Shown here piece after piece: positions 34,416 to 46,190 of a DNA stretch of 64,000 nucleotides. Both the position numbers and the translations under genes were made by a program. The number at the start of each line of letters is the position of its first letter. Position 1 is the stretch's first letter. Origin of the DNA: Leptodontidium sp. MPI-SDFR-AT-0119. Its lineage: Eukaryota > Ascomycota > Leotiomycetes > Helotiales > Leptodontidiaceae. The notes beneath the pieces were generated by a model. The model did no database searches, was not told the DNA's origin, and saw only the letters and a program-made list of their open reading frames with translations. The stretch spans positions 310,001-374,000 of the forward strand of contig JAHLEZ010000041.1 of assembly GCA_020726505.1 (NCBI GenBank). The letters are read 5' to 3'.

Positions 34416-35562
34416 CTATGTACTTTCATATCCGATGGGCTTCGAAGCAACAACAAACGACATCGGTGAAGATGCAGCAAGAAGACCACCAGGTTTTCCA
34501 GACAACTTTGGATCTTCACCGATGAAGTCATTCGGCAATCCAAGATGAACCGGCTTGATGCTTTCCAAAGTCTCAATTTGCTCCTTTGTCAGCTTGATCT
34601 TCAGTGCCGAGATGTTATCCTGCAAACGCTCGATCTTCCTTCCACCGACAAGAGGGAACACATTCGGTGCTTTTGCCATGACATACGCAAGGGCGATTGC
34701 CGTGATAGACTCCGTGCCTTCTTCTGCTGCCACCTTCTCCAGAGCTTCACTCATCTTCACTTGATCCTCGGTTTGCTCTGCACCGAAAATACTCCGAAGA
34801 CCTTCGCCCTTTTGCTTGCGCTCTTCAATTTGCTTCTTGATCTGGAACTTGCCGCCACCGAGTACATCCCACGGAGCAAGAGCCATGCCGAAATGCTGCG
34901 CCATAGGGATAATATCACGCTCAAAATCACGCAATAAAACGTTCCAGCGGCCCTGGTAAACACTGAACGGCGTCTTGCCACTGCCTTTGGCGTAGTAGTT
35001 GGCCGCGCTGACAACCCACGCGGGGGTGTCAGAGATACCCAGGTACAGAACCTTTCCTTACTGGACGAGGATGTGGAGACTGTCCATGATTTCCTCGATC
35101 GAGGTTGTATGATCCCACCAATGCAGATACAGAATATCGACCCGGTCCGTTTGCAGCTTCTTCAACGAGTCCCGAAGGCTCACATGCAAACTCCGCTTGT
35201 GGTTCCCGCAATGGTTGGGAGCATTTCCAGTCCCGATTTCCCAATACTTGTAGTCCGTGGTAAACTTCGTTGCGAGGACGATTTGGTCGCGATTCTTGCG
35301 TGCAGCCATCCATTCGCCGATCCAGGCCTCTGATTGCTCGTTCTGGTAGTTGTTGGACGTGTCGATGAAATTCCCGCCTGCTTCAAAATAGGCGTCGAGG
35401 AGTTTAAAGGATGCCTCTTTGTCCATGCTACCCATGAAGGAGGACCAAGCTTCACCAATGGACATTGCCCCGAGCTGAAGGGGAGAGACTCGAATGCCAG
35501 CTGTGGATGAGAACACACGGAAGCGCCCGAGCTCAGTCGGGGGCTCTGGAGCAACTGGCCAT
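34416..35562 (-). pseudogene. Aldo/keto reductase (aryl-alcohol / norsolorinic-acid reductase type), disrupted
   Basis: NADPH-dependent reductase of the AKR aryl-alcohol dehydrogenase group, intronless. Clear family blocks: [33 protein letters not shown] (catalytic Asp/Tyr region), L-A-T-K-F (Lys), Y-L-H-W-W-D (His), L-G-I-S-D-T-P-A-W, and F-P-L-V-G-G-R-K at the NADPH site. Two lesions are seen. The ATG at 35562 is one base out of frame with the conserved sequence that follows, and an in-frame TAA (35060-35058) replaces the usual second residue of the V-Q-(Q/K)-G-K-V-L-Y-L-G block. The total of 1147 bases is one over a whole number of codons, which fits one inserted base. No intron can remove the TAA without deleting conserved residues. 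Confidence 0.85.
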
Positions 35563-36787
35563 TGAGATACCTTGAAGATGTGGACTGGTATTCGTAGATT
35601 GGGTTGTGGTTGGATTGGATGTGATGTGTTGGAGGCGGGTGTTCCGCAGAGGGAAGCAAGGAATGAGCATTATGATCTGGTGGAGGAAGACTTCAAAGTA
35701 ATATACTCTCTGATCGCTAAGCATTGAGAAGGTTTCTTTTAACTAAGGGGGTAATTTAGAATAAGACTTTCACGGTTGCGAACTTTGATGCGGAGTAGAC
35801 TGTTGACAGCGTTGAGTTGGAGATGTTTCAGTATGGGAAACGTGCACGCTATGTAGCTCACGCAAGTTGCTGACAGCTAAATGGACACCGAGTTTCTTTT
35901 GGTAAAGTACACGCCGAGTTGCGCCGGCTTGGTGCGCTAGAAATCTTTAGTAGAACAAATAGGGTTGCCGATAGCCCCTGAAAACTCCCACGCTAGGCTC
36001 AACTCCCTGTAGCGTAGAACTACGTACACGAAACTGGACCTTGACGTGATAAGTCCGAAAACCCTAGCCTGTCTTCTTTTAAGACTTCTCAATTAGTGTC
36101 AAGCAGGTTTTCTTACCCCTTGAACTTTTTCGCACGTTAGAAGGTGCAGGTTCAAAAGCGCCGATGAATTCTACACAACTATGCATCGCTACGGTGAATT
36201 ATATCCTCAACCTATCGTCAAAGATAGGCTAAGAAAGGGTAGGATACCTTTAAGCAGAGTCATATAGCCTATCTTAAAGGTTCGAAAACCATAGTTGCCG
36301 GAGACCTTGCCCAATATCTATATGCTCAACTAAAGCCCTCCACTGACTCATGCCGGAAATCTGAATCATCAGACAACCCTGTTAAAATATGGTTTGTCTA
36401 AGCTCACCTGCTCCTGATGACATGAACATGGTCAACACCGCCTTCAAAATATAACCTGGCGGCGTTTTCTACGTTAATGCCGGGACTGCAGAGCAGAGGG
36501 AAAGGATATTACGTTCCAGAGGGGCAGTCAGTTGACGTTCATCACGGGAGAACCCCAGAGGATGTTTCCGGAGACTCAAGCATCGCCGGATGCTATTCTG
36601 AAGCAGCAGTCTCATACATGGCCACAGAAATACTAAAGAGCATTTAGTTTCCATTTCAATTCTGGTACCAGTGTGAAAGAACAGCGCTGAATTCCATTTA
36701 CTACTCCCAGAACCTTACCACCTGTGAAGCCAACTCCGAGCAATCGCTCTCGCTACCTCGCTCACTTAACGGGAGAGAAAATAGCCT
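35563..36787. other. Intergenic
   Basis: 1.2 kb, upstream of the reductase remnant. From 35940 to 36340 the DNA has repeat-like texture (CCTATC/GATAGG and TTAAAGG motifs in both orientations near 36211-36285) but no element I can name. No gene is supported. Confidence 0.45.
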
Positions 36788-37914
36788 CTACATAGACACA
36801 TTCGCATACGGTCTGGGCACCTTCCCGTCCAACAACTCCACCACGAATTCCTTGAAAGTGGTCGGCTTGAAATCAGGATAGAGCTCCCTTGCGTCCAAAT
36901 ACCCAAGGTACTTTGCATACTCAGGTGTGTTGTCTCCACGGACGTACTTGCTGTAGGAATACTGAGCAGACATGACTCCGAACCTCACCTGAATATTTGA
37001 TGGGTCTTTGGCATATAGCTCGGCCAGCTGGTGTGATTTTGCTTCGGTTTCTTCATTCGGGACCTTTGATGACGGTTAGCATGCTGCAATCCAGGGAGAT
37101 GGTGGTACGTACATAGATTCTCTCCAATTTCTCCCCTGAAACTTCCTCCATGATATCATAGATATCGTTATCGGAGAGAAGATCTCCCCAGCCGTAAACA
37201 TATTTGTTCACTGTCCTCTCGTCATTCACAATACGAGCAACAAACTTTCCGATATCCCGAATGTCGGTAACCAAGTTCCGCACTTTGCCGTCGCCGTGAA
37301 GAGGCACCTGCAGGCCTGGGAACATGGCAGTGTCCGTTCTTCCGGATGGAAGACGAGGGAACGAGAGCTGATACCAGAACCCAACATCTATGAAGGTGTA
37401 TCCAAGGAACGATTTCAGGACGTGCTTATGGACTTCCTCTTTCTATTTTGTTCCATCAGTAGAAGTCAAGGCATACAAATGTCCTTACTCACCTCATCAC
37501 GCAACACCATCACGCCACCAGGAGGAGCAACCGAAGCAAAGTCGCAGGGCACGAATCTCTTCACCCCAGCTTTCTTCGCAGCAGCGATAAGATTTATCTG
37601 GTCCAGCTGCGCTATGCCACCAATAGCACTGATGAGGATATCTGTTCCTGTAATCACGGGAACGAGCTCGTCCACTGGGCTGCTAATATCTGCAACCAGA
37701 ATCTTCACGCCTCTCTCCACAAGCGCTTTCACGCCCGGTTTCTCTGCTGAAGAGAGACGGACTAAAGCCGTAACTTCCTGCATTTTGCTGTGAGATTTTG
37801 ATCGCAATCGGGGCTGAAGTGACATACAAATGTACCACGTTCGAGAAGACCATTAAGGATAGAACCGCCGGTCTCGCCTGTTGCTCCAATGAGCAGAACC
37901 GTTTGTTTACTCAT
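36788..37914 (-). CDS. NmrA-like / isoflavone-reductase-like NAD(P)-binding protein
   Basis: Atypical short-chain dehydrogenase of the NmrA/isoflavone reductase group, cytoplasmic; members either reduce phenolic substrates or sense NADP. Exons 37914-37828, 37777-37493, 37442-37113 and 37063-36788 with introns of 49-50 bp give 325 residues. The dinucleotide loop is L-L-I-G-A-T-G-E-T-G-G-S at the N-terminus. Further family blocks are A-L-V-R-L-S, D-I-L-I-S-A-I-G-G, A-A-K-K-A-G-V-K-R-F-V-P-C-D-F-A and the K-x-x-V-H-K-H segment after intron 2. No lesions are seen, unlike the reductase gene next to it. The open neighbouring P450, FAD oxidase and ABC transporter suggest a former metabolic locus, but the spacing is too wide to call a cluster. 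Confidence 0.88.
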
Positions 37915-38294
37915 GGTGGAATTAGAGTGAGTGAAAGACAGGACTGATTGATGTTAATGGGGTAACTTAGACTCCACACAGTCTTTATAGCTTTCCAGTA
38001 TATGTACTGTGCTATTTGTTAGTACGCAGCATGCCTGCACTTCCACGAGCTTTCATCCCAATCCCTTGTGTCTCGTCCACATCCAACGCATGAATCAAGT
38101 TCCATCTGCCGCATACTAGCACCACAAAGAGTCCATCAGCAACCACTCGGAATGGTTTCTTAGTCAAGTCACCGCTGCCAGCACTCCGCAAGTGCATCCG
38201 TTCCATTGCATAGATCTAAGGTTTTCTGGAGAAGTTTGATGGTTGCGGAGGATCTTTAGCCCTTTAGTGGGGTATTCGGAGACTTTTGAAAGGC

Positions 38295-38308
38295 GGCACA
38301 CGTGTGCC
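38295..38308. promoter_or_regulatory. 14-bp perfect palindrome centred on CACGTG (E-box)
   Basis: GGCACACGTGTGCC reads identically on both strands and sits about 350 bp upstream of the ABC transporter ATG. CACGTG cores are bound by fungal bHLH proteins (Cbf1 and SREBP-like families). A role here is inference. Confidence 0.45.
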
Positions 38309-38319
38309 ACATTTGCGTA

Positions 38320-38349
38320 TTCGAGTTCGAGTTCGAGTTCGAGTTCGAG
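38320..38349. repeat. (TTCGAG)5 tandem repeat
   Basis: Five perfect hexamers, 11 bp after the E-box palindrome. TTCGAG is close to the palindrome TTCGAA, so the array could form slipped structures. Non-coding. Confidence 0.9.
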
Positions 38350-38661
38350 TTAAGTCTCGTACCCGGGCCGATCCAAGCTCGTACTCGAATCCGAGCTTAT
38401 GCGAGTTTATACCAAGGCTAATAATTTGGCTGGCTGGAAGCGGAAATCGTTCGCTCCGACCGCGACTTAAGATTGAGAAAACAACATTGCTCTCAGTCTC
38501 CTTTCTTTGTTCCGATCTAAGACTTCTCCCCCTTCACTGGAATCACTTCAAGAAGACTGGTGAAATACCGACAGCGTCACCAGTATCCGATTTCGTTTCT
38601 ACACGGCTAGTCATTTCTTTCATTCGAAACGCACTCGCCAGTTCCATACCAGAAGAGCAAG

Positions 38662-41600
38662 ATGGCAGCATCTTTGCTGTTCGGTGCCGCTGCTCTGTCC
38701 CATGATGTCGTGAACGATATGACACAGGTCAGTTCTAGCGATGATACCGTAGGAGTTAGCATTGCGAATACAGAGTACTCCGAGAATGAAAAAGAGGATC
38801 TAGATGATTCAGTCACAAAGCTTGCCAGAACCTTCACACAGCACTCGGTCAAGAATGGCCACGGACAGTACATCAATCCATTCGATACATCCGACAATCC
38901 TGCGCTGGATCCCCAATCAGGTCAATTCAATCAACGGGCCTGGATCAAGACTGTCATGGGTATTGCTTCCCGAGACCCAGAGCGTTATCCATCCAGGGTT
39001 GCAGGCGTGTCGTACAAGAACCTCAACGTACATGGGTTTGGTGAGCCTACGGACTATCAAAAGACTTTCGGCAATTACCCTCTGGCAGTCTCTAGCCTTT
39101 TCAACAAGCTGCGAGGCAAGAATGGAAGGACCAAGATTCAAATTTTGCGAAACTTCGATGGGTTGATCAAGAGCGGCGAGATGTTGGTGGTGCTGGGTCG
39201 GCCCGGAAGGTTTGTTACTTGACGTCCTTTAAACTTGAAAATAGCTAACAATATGTAGTGGCTGCTCTACACTACTGAAGACCATTTCCGGAGAAACCCA
39301 TGGCTTCTTCATCGATCAAGCATCCGAAATCAATTACCAAGGTAAATAAGTCTTCTTGGTTGTTTTCACAAGGAACTGACCCACCCTCAAGGCATCCCAA
39401 AGGAAACAATGCACACAAACTTCCGTGGTGAAGCCATATACCAGGCCGAAGTCGACGTTCACTTTCCTCAAATGACAGTTGGCCAAACACTTGGGTTTGC
39501 TGCGGTGGCCAGGGCTCCTAGCAATCGGATACCAGGCGTCACACGTGAACAATATGCAGCGCACATAAGGGATGTAGCAATGGCCGTGTATGGACTGACA
39601 CACACATTCAACACCAAAGTTGGGAATGACTTCGGTTGGTCGGCCATACTACGCCTACAGTTTTGATGCTAATCATTCCAGTTCGTGGTATTTCTGGGGG
39701 CGAGCGAAAGCGTGTCAGCATTGCCGAAGCAGCGTTGGGCGGTAGCCCTCTACAGTGTTGGGACAATAGTACCAGAGGCCTGGATAGTGCAACTGCTCTA
39801 GAATTCGTCAAGTCTCTGCGCCTATCTGCTGAGTTGACTGGTGCCACGTGTGTCGTAGCAATATACCAAGCTTCGCAAAGCATCTATGATGTAGGTTAAT
39901 GCCTTCTTCCCAAGTGCAGATTTACTAAACTTTCGTTAGACCTTTGATAAAGTCTCACTTCTCTACGAAGGCCGGCAGATATATTTTGGTCGCAAGGATG
40001 CTGCCAAGGAGTTCTTCCTGCAGATGGGTTTCATCTGCCCTGAACGGCAGACTATGGCCGATTTCCTTACCTCATTGACCAGTCCATTGGAAAGAATTGC
40101 CCACAAAGGCTGGGAAGCACGTGTCCCACAAAGCCCAGAGGAGTTCGACCAGCGTTGGCTCAAAAGTGCCGATCATCAGCGGTTGGTCGAAGAAATCAAC
40201 GCATACAACCAGGAATCCCCTATCGATGATGGCCACCACCTGGCCACGTTTCGAAATGCTAGGAGAGCGCAGCAAGCAAAGCATCAACGTATCGAATCCC
40301 CATACACCATCTCCATTGCCATGCAAATCAAGCTTTGTATGCGGCGAGCTTTCTGGAGGCTGCAAGGTGACATGACCTTGATGCTCACAGGCGTCATCGG
40401 TAATTCTATAATGTGCTTGATTGTCGCCAGTGTTTTCTACAATTTAGAAAATGATACCAGCTCATTGTTCAACCGTGGTGCGCTGCTTTTCTTCAGCATC
40501 TTGCTCAATGCGTTCTCTTCTATGCTGGAGGTATGCGGACACCGCCTCTTTCTCGGACGATTTACTGATCATATGACAGATTCAAACTTTGTACGCTCAA
40601 CGGCCAATCGTGGAGAAGCAAGCAAAGTACGCCTTGTACCACCCAGTTGCGGAAGCTATTGCCTCTATGATTTGCGATCTGCCACAGAAGATCGCAACCT
40701 CGATCCTACCAACCTGATCATCTATTTCATGACTAATCTACGACGAACTCCGGAAGCGTTTTTTACGTTCTTTCTATTCAGCTTCGCTGTTGTCTTAGCT
40801 ATGTCTATGGTTTTTCGTTCTATTGGAGCATTATCGCGGACAGTATCGGAGGCTATGGCTCCTTCCGCTGTTCTCATCTTAGCACTTGTCACCTATACTG
40901 GATTCACAATCCCAGTCAGAGATATGCGACCTTGGTTTCGATGGATCAACTATTTAAACCCCGTTGCATACGGCTTTGAAGCCTTGATGATCAATGAATT
41001 CCACAATCGGAGAATCCCCTGCACCAGGTTCGTACCAGATGGACCAGGGTATCTCGATGCCCGACCGGACCAAAGGATCTGCTCTACTACTAGTGCCTCC
41101 GCAGGCGCAGACTTCGTCGATGGTGACACTTTTTTGAGTGTCAATTACCAATATTCGTATTCACACCTGTGGAGGTAAGGATGTCCTCAACTCCAGCCAG
41201 GGCGCACCACTGACTTGTACAGAAACTTCGGTATCATCATCGCACTCACGATCTTCTCATGTGCTTTTTATTTAACCTGTACCGAGTATATCAGCGCTAA
41301 GAAGTCCAAGGGAGAAGTTTTGTTGTTCCCTCGAACCAAAATACCCAACATTAAGAGGGCGAAAAATGACATCGAAGAAGGTTTTCCAGGCAGAGTCGAG
41401 CAGGACATAGTGATCCCCGTAAAGACGGAAACCCACACGCCAGTCAACATTCAGAGACAAACTGCTATATTCCATTGGGATAGTGTCACCTACGACATCA
41501 AGATCAAGAAAGAAACTCGAAGACTCCTAGACAGCGTGGATGGGTGGGTCAAGCCTGGAACATTAACGGCACTCATGGGTGTTTTGGGGGCCGGAAAGAC

Positions 41601-43431
41601 CACCTTGCTGGACGTTCTCGCCTCTCGTGTAACAATGGGAGTTATTTCAGGGCATATGTATGTCGATGGTCGAAACCGGGATTCTGGCTTCCAACGAAAG
41701 AACGGGTACGTTCAACAACAAGACCTCCACTTGGCAACCTCTACTGTTCGCGAAGCTCTCGTGTTCTCGGCTCTGCTTCGTCAACCACACTCTATCCCAC
41801 GCGAAGAACGTATCACGTATGTCCAGGAAGTTATTAAATCACTCGAAATGGAATCATATGCCGACGCTATCATCGGCGTGCCAGGTGAAGGTCTCAACGT
41901 GGAGCAACGCAAACGTTTGACTATCGGTGTGGAAATGGCAGCAAAGCCGGCCCTTCTCCTCTTTCTCGATGAGCCTACTTCTGGACTGGATTCTCAGACT
42001 GCATGGTCTATTTGCAGTTTACTGCGTAAGCTCGCCAATAGTGGACAAGCTATTCTTTGCACGATCCACCAACCTTCAGCTATCCTTTTCCAAGAATTTG
42101 ATCGCTTGCTATTCTTGGCCAAGGGAGGCCGCACAGTTTATTTCAGAGACATCGGCAAAAATAGTGAAATTCTTACATCTTACTTTGTTGCCAATGGTGC
42201 ACGTGCTTGCGGCGTTGACGAGAACCCAGCTGAATGGATGCTCGATGTTATCGGTGCTGCGCCTGGGTCAGACACGAAAATTGACTGGGTCAACGCCTGG
42301 AACAGATCGCCTGAACGTACTAAGATCAAGAGTCAGCTCGCCATCATGAAAGCTGAGCTCTCTCTCAAACCACTCGCCAGCGACGATCCGGATGCACTCA
42401 AGGAATATGCGGCACCATTTGCTTCGCAACTGCCAGTCGTCTTGACTCGAGTCTTTGAACAGTACTGGCGGACGCCCTCTTACTTGTACTCGAAGCTCCT
42501 CTTGGCCACCGCTGCGTCAATGTTCATTGGATTTTCATTCTGGGACACCCCTGTGTCGCTCCAAGGATCCCAAAACCAACTATTCAGTATCTTTATGCAC
42601 TTCACTATCTTTGGCAACCTGGTACAACAAATTATGCCCCACTTCGTCACGCAACGCTCTTTATATGAAGCCCGCGAACGGCCGTCAAAAACCTATTCGT
42701 GGCAAGTCTTTATCACGAGCAATGTCATCGTTGAGCTCCCATGGAATACTCTCGCTGCAGTGTTGATCTTTGTCTGCTTTTACTATCCTATTGGGATGTA
42801 TAAGAATGCAGTTTTTGCAGAGCAAACGACCGAACGGGGCGGACTCTTCTTTCTCTTCATCTGGGTCTTCCTCATGTTTACATCAACTTTCACCGATCTC
42901 GTGATTGCTGGGATTGAGAGCGCAGAAGAAGGCGGTAATGTTGCGAATATGCTTTTTTCCATGTGTCTGATCTTCTGCGGTGTATTTGCGAGTCCCGATG
43001 CCTTACCCGGCTTCTGGATATGGATGTACCGTATTAGTCCATTCACTTATTTGGTTGACGGCATTCTTTCCACTGGGTTGGCTAATACGCTTGTTACATG
43101 CTCCAATATCGAATTTCTCCACTTTGCTCCGTTGAGCGACAGTACATGTGGGAAATATTTGCAAGACTATATCTGGGCATCAGGCGGATACTTGTTGAAT
43201 CCTGAAGCCACTTCAGATTGTCAATTTTGCTCCGTCCGGGACACAAACTCTCTGCTTGCTGGAATGAGTTTAAGTTACGAATTAAGGTGGAGGAACTTCG
43301 GCATCATGTGGGCGTTCATCACCTTCAATGTGTGCGGGACATATTTGATGTACTGGTGGACTCGCGTTCCAAAACCCAAAAAGGAGGAGCAAGGTGATCC
43401 TATTGTCCCAGCTACTGCTGGTGACGCATGA
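38662..43431 (+). pseudogene. PDR-type (ABCG) multidrug ABC transporter with one-base frameshift
   Basis: Full-size drug-efflux pump of the fungal pleiotropic drug resistance family, (NBD-TMD)x2, plasma membrane. Exons 38662-39209, 39259-39341, 39392-39634, 39682-39890, 39940-40530, 40580-41174 and 41223-43431. NBD1 has the PDR-typical Walker A G-R-P-G-S-G-C-S-T, signature [13 protein letters not shown] and [14 protein letters not shown]2 has a normal G-V-L-G-A-G-K-T-T and [12 protein letters not shown]. After the fifth intron the frame reads the conserved [10 protein letters not shown] and C-D-L-P-Q-K-I, then hits TGA at about 40713; [10 protein letters not shown] continues one frame over. 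One base is missing near 40709-40710, and the exon total of 4478 is one short of 1493 codons. With the 49-bp fifth intron retained, the whole frame stays open. Confidence 0.85.
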
Positions 43432-44814
43432 GAGTCGTACGGCCCACGTTATTCCAAACCACTACAGACATATAGTCTGGTTTATTTCCGGCAGGGTGTT
43501 CGGGACGGCAAGACTTTCCAGTCAATTTTCTTTCCTTTGTTAGCATCAGAGACAGAAGGACGGATTCCGAGCCGGCATGTTTTTAACTTGAATTGTGTGT
43601 ACAATAGAAATGAGAGACCATCAATGTCTGACAGATAGATCATTTCCTAATTAAACGTTGATAGAGTTCAGAAATGTGATGTCTCTGACGAGAAGGTTCC
43701 CCGACTGGGGATAGGAGACATGTACGTAGTGAAACAACGCGAGCCACTCATGCGAGTGTGAGTTACGCTAAGTTAAATTGTATAAAAGACCAAGGCATAA
43801 AAAAAGGACCTTAGTCCATATGACTAGGTCCTAAGATATCTATTTAACCGCAGATAGGTATTCAGACTAATATAGACAGCATGGGCAAAAGTGAATGAAA
43901 GTAAACACAGGAGTGACAGCCGTGAAGTAACTTCTAATGGCAGTATAAGCCATCCTATATAAGCAAATACCCTCTATGAATGGGCTGGTAAATTTTGTTA
44001 ATTGGATGAATTTTGTTTTTTTACCCTCTATCATTGAATTTGACGAGCGGAATTGAATCCTATTCTAGCCACAAACAAGTCTCCGCGTCAACCTCGCTTG
44101 GCTATCGCGCGCAATTTTCAGCCCCACAAAACCCCCCTTGATCATCTGCTTTGACTCGAGATCGTCTTCCCTCCACATCTTCGACCATACTGTTTTTTGG
44201 TCAAACTATCAGTTGGCACAATAAATATCATACAAACCCATCATCACAGAACCCCAGCGCACTGCTGTGCCAACTAATCAACATTTTCTCGTTCTCTTAC
44301 TCGGGGAGTTCTCGAGTCCTAGACGGCTTTCCTTACTTCCGCGATCATTTCCCGCGTACGTTTCGCTTGGTCATTAACAGATATAAAACGGCTACGGCAG
44401 TTATGCTAACAAATCACAGTCCCCTTCTTTAGATCCCCAGTTAGACCACTGAGAGGTCCCGAACCGCAGAATCTGCGCGCGACCTACGCACAGACCGAGA
44501 TGTTTATTGCGTACAAACTCAGCTTGGACTACCACGCATACTGTCTCGAAAGTACGATTGAAGAAGAAGCCGGTATCTCCCGTAGGGCTGGCGACTTTGG
44601 CCCTCTCTCCCTTCAATACTGTCTTCGAATCCTTCGCAATATGTGCAATGCAGGCCAATTCTCAAACCTCACGGAGAATCCTGGGATCCAAGATGTTGTA
44701 ACGGAGAACAAAGATGGACGCAATGGCAACCAATCAAACTCTAAGAGGTTTGCAGATGTTGCTGTCGTCAGTCGGTACGGGAAGGATAGAGAGATTGTGA
44801 GGGAACTGGGTAAG
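43432..44814. other. Intergenic, with an unassigned open frame
   Basis: A near-perfect hairpin lies at 43805-43832 (AGGACCTTAGTC against GACTAGGTCCT, one bulged base) in AT-rich DNA. A plus-strand frame at 44500-44844 encodes 114 residues (contains S-L-Q-Y-C-L-R-I-L-R-N-M-C-N-A-G) and is open for some distance upstream without an ATG. I recognise no family and cannot tell a gene remnant from chance. Confidence 0.4.
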
Positions 44815-45195
44815 TCACTCCTCCACATCTGTTGTGAAGAATGATAACGAGAGGATTACCGACGATGAATCAGAGGACCTTAAGGCCTTACCGGTATTCT
44901 CGCTGACTAGTATTTCTTCACCTTTCTGTTGTGACGCTTCGAGGCTAGCTGCTCTCGCCTTCTGTGCATCCTCATCAGACAAAGGGAGGGCAATGGAGCC
45001 ACCATTTTTCAAGTAGATTCGAAGGTCCCGGGTAGTTTCAATCTTGTCAATGAAAGTCTATGATCCTGAGCTTCTGATTGCATCCAAACAATCATTCAGG
45101 TCATCCTTGAACTCATCGATGTCGAATTCTGTGGGAGGGGATAGTAAATCCCCTGCGCCGGCTGGCTGCTCACCGTTGTCACAATTGCTCGCCAT
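44815..45195 (-). pseudogene. Truncated relative of the 2OG-oxygenase-like gene at 25864-29085
   Basis: The frame from ATG 45195 reads M-A-S-N-C-D-N and then D-D-L-N-D-C-L-D-A-I-R-S-S-G-S, is cut by TAG (45060-45058), and continues in the same frame with I-D-K-I-E-T-T-R and G-G-S-I-A-L-P-L-S-D-E-D-A-Q-K-A. The neighbour gene has L-L-E-C-L-S-N-I-E-P-S-G-S and L-I-G-L-P-L-S-D-G-D-A-E-V at matching spacing. After 44815 I find no continuation: the oxygenase-like segment is absent. A second stop-free start is not available. Best read as a decayed, C-terminally truncated copy; low similarity outside the shared blocks means the copies are old. Confidence 0.55.
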
Positions 45196-45644
45196 CTTGG
45201 CCTCAAGCTGGATGAGTTGATGGCAGATGGTGATTCCTGTTGTTGTTGTTGAGGGATGGAAGAACAAACCACAATCACTCGAGTGAGACGAGAACTCGAA
45301 TAAGGGACAGGAGGGAGGGGGACGAGCTCGAAAGACAGGTCTCCAGGAGACGCGTTGCGGGGCGCTAAAAATACGCGAGGAACACACGAATTCGCCACGA
45401 GTCATGTGATCGTCAAATGCATTTCCAGGTTCACCCGATCTTGCCGTCTAAGCAAACTTCAGCAACCGAACATCCCGATATATATATATGCAAGACCCTT
45501 TTCATCTACGCGAACCCTACGGACTTCTCATCACATCTAAGCTTATTCCAGAGCTATCATCAGCCACAGAAGCTCAAGACCAGTCCATCTCAACATCAAC
45601 CTCAGATCAGGTGCACTAGAACACCAACACCAACACCAGCAACC
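45196..45644. other. Intergenic / leader
   Basis: The frame of the downstream gene is open back to an ATG at 45417, but that part reads as low-complexity leader, including a CAACAC repeat at about 45621-45635. No separate gene. Confidence 0.5.
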
Positions 45645-46190
45645 ATGAACCAAAGCATCCATTTCCTCAAACCAGACGGCACCCCCTCCAAAGCCCTGTA
45701 CGTACAATCCGAGGATCCAATAGAATGGACCGAGGTAATCCCACCCTCTCGGAAGAAGACATTGAAATCCCTGATTCTCGACCACCGCTCCTGGGAAGCT
45801 CTCCGCAAAGGGGAGTTGAACGACCTTTTCACCCTCCTCCCATCACTCCGGGAGCTCATATTACCCATCTACGATTGGGGAGATATGGACACGTATATCG
45901 GGACATTCCAATTTACCAAACTCAACAAGAACCGCGTGGTCTATATCAGCGGCTCCTTGAATATCCCTACCTTGGATAAGAATGAGTATCTCGACTGGTT
46001 GGAGATGAAGACGGATCTGGAGGCTGTGGGTGAGGAAGTCGTTACCCCGAGTGAGTTGGAGACGGAGGTTAGTGAGATTGTGAAGGTGGCGCTGGTTAGT
46101 ACGGATGCGGAGATGGGCGGGGATTTGATTGATATGGATCCGAGGGAGGTTAAGATCACGGTCGTTGGGATGAGGAGGGTGGAGGGGTGA
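45645..46190 (+). CDS. Hypothetical protein, 181 residues
   Basis: Not recognised. Single exon starting at the ATG of M-N-Q-S-I-H-F-L-K-P-D-G-T-P-S, after a CAACACCAACACC-type leader ending in a good AACC context. It has a leucine-rich mid-part (L-F-T-L-L-P-S-L-R-E-L-I-L-P-I-Y), reminiscent of the leucine-rich tail of F-box-like fungal proteins, and an acidic C-terminal third. An alternative start at 45417 would add 76 low-complexity residues. No signal peptide or membrane segment. Confidence 0.55.
   Translation: MNQSIHFLKPDGTPSKALYVQSEDPIEWTEVIPPSRKKTLKSLILDHRSWEALRKGELNDLFTLLPSLRELILPIYDWGDMDTYIGTFQFTKLNKNRVVYISGSLNIPTLDKNEYLDWLEMKTDLEAVGEEVVTPSELETEVSEIVKVALVSTDAEMGGDLIDMDPREVKITVVGMRRVEG

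Larger units (their letters stand above)
37915..38661. other. Divergent promoter region between NmrA-like gene and ABC transporter
   Basis: 0.75 kb between start codons, holding an E-box palindrome and a TTCGAG repeat (both listed separately). No coding sequence. Confidence 0.6.

Noticed and set aside
38320..38349. TTCGAG array as a CRISPR-like or tRNA B-box feature
   Set aside because: Pure hexamer tandem repeat without spacers, and no cloverleaf can be drawn around it.
14992..43431. A single secondary-metabolite gene cluster
   Set aside because: No polyketide synthase, peptide synthetase or terpene cyclase backbone gene is present, and the enzyme genes are separated by unrelated NLR, peptidase and hypothetical genes.
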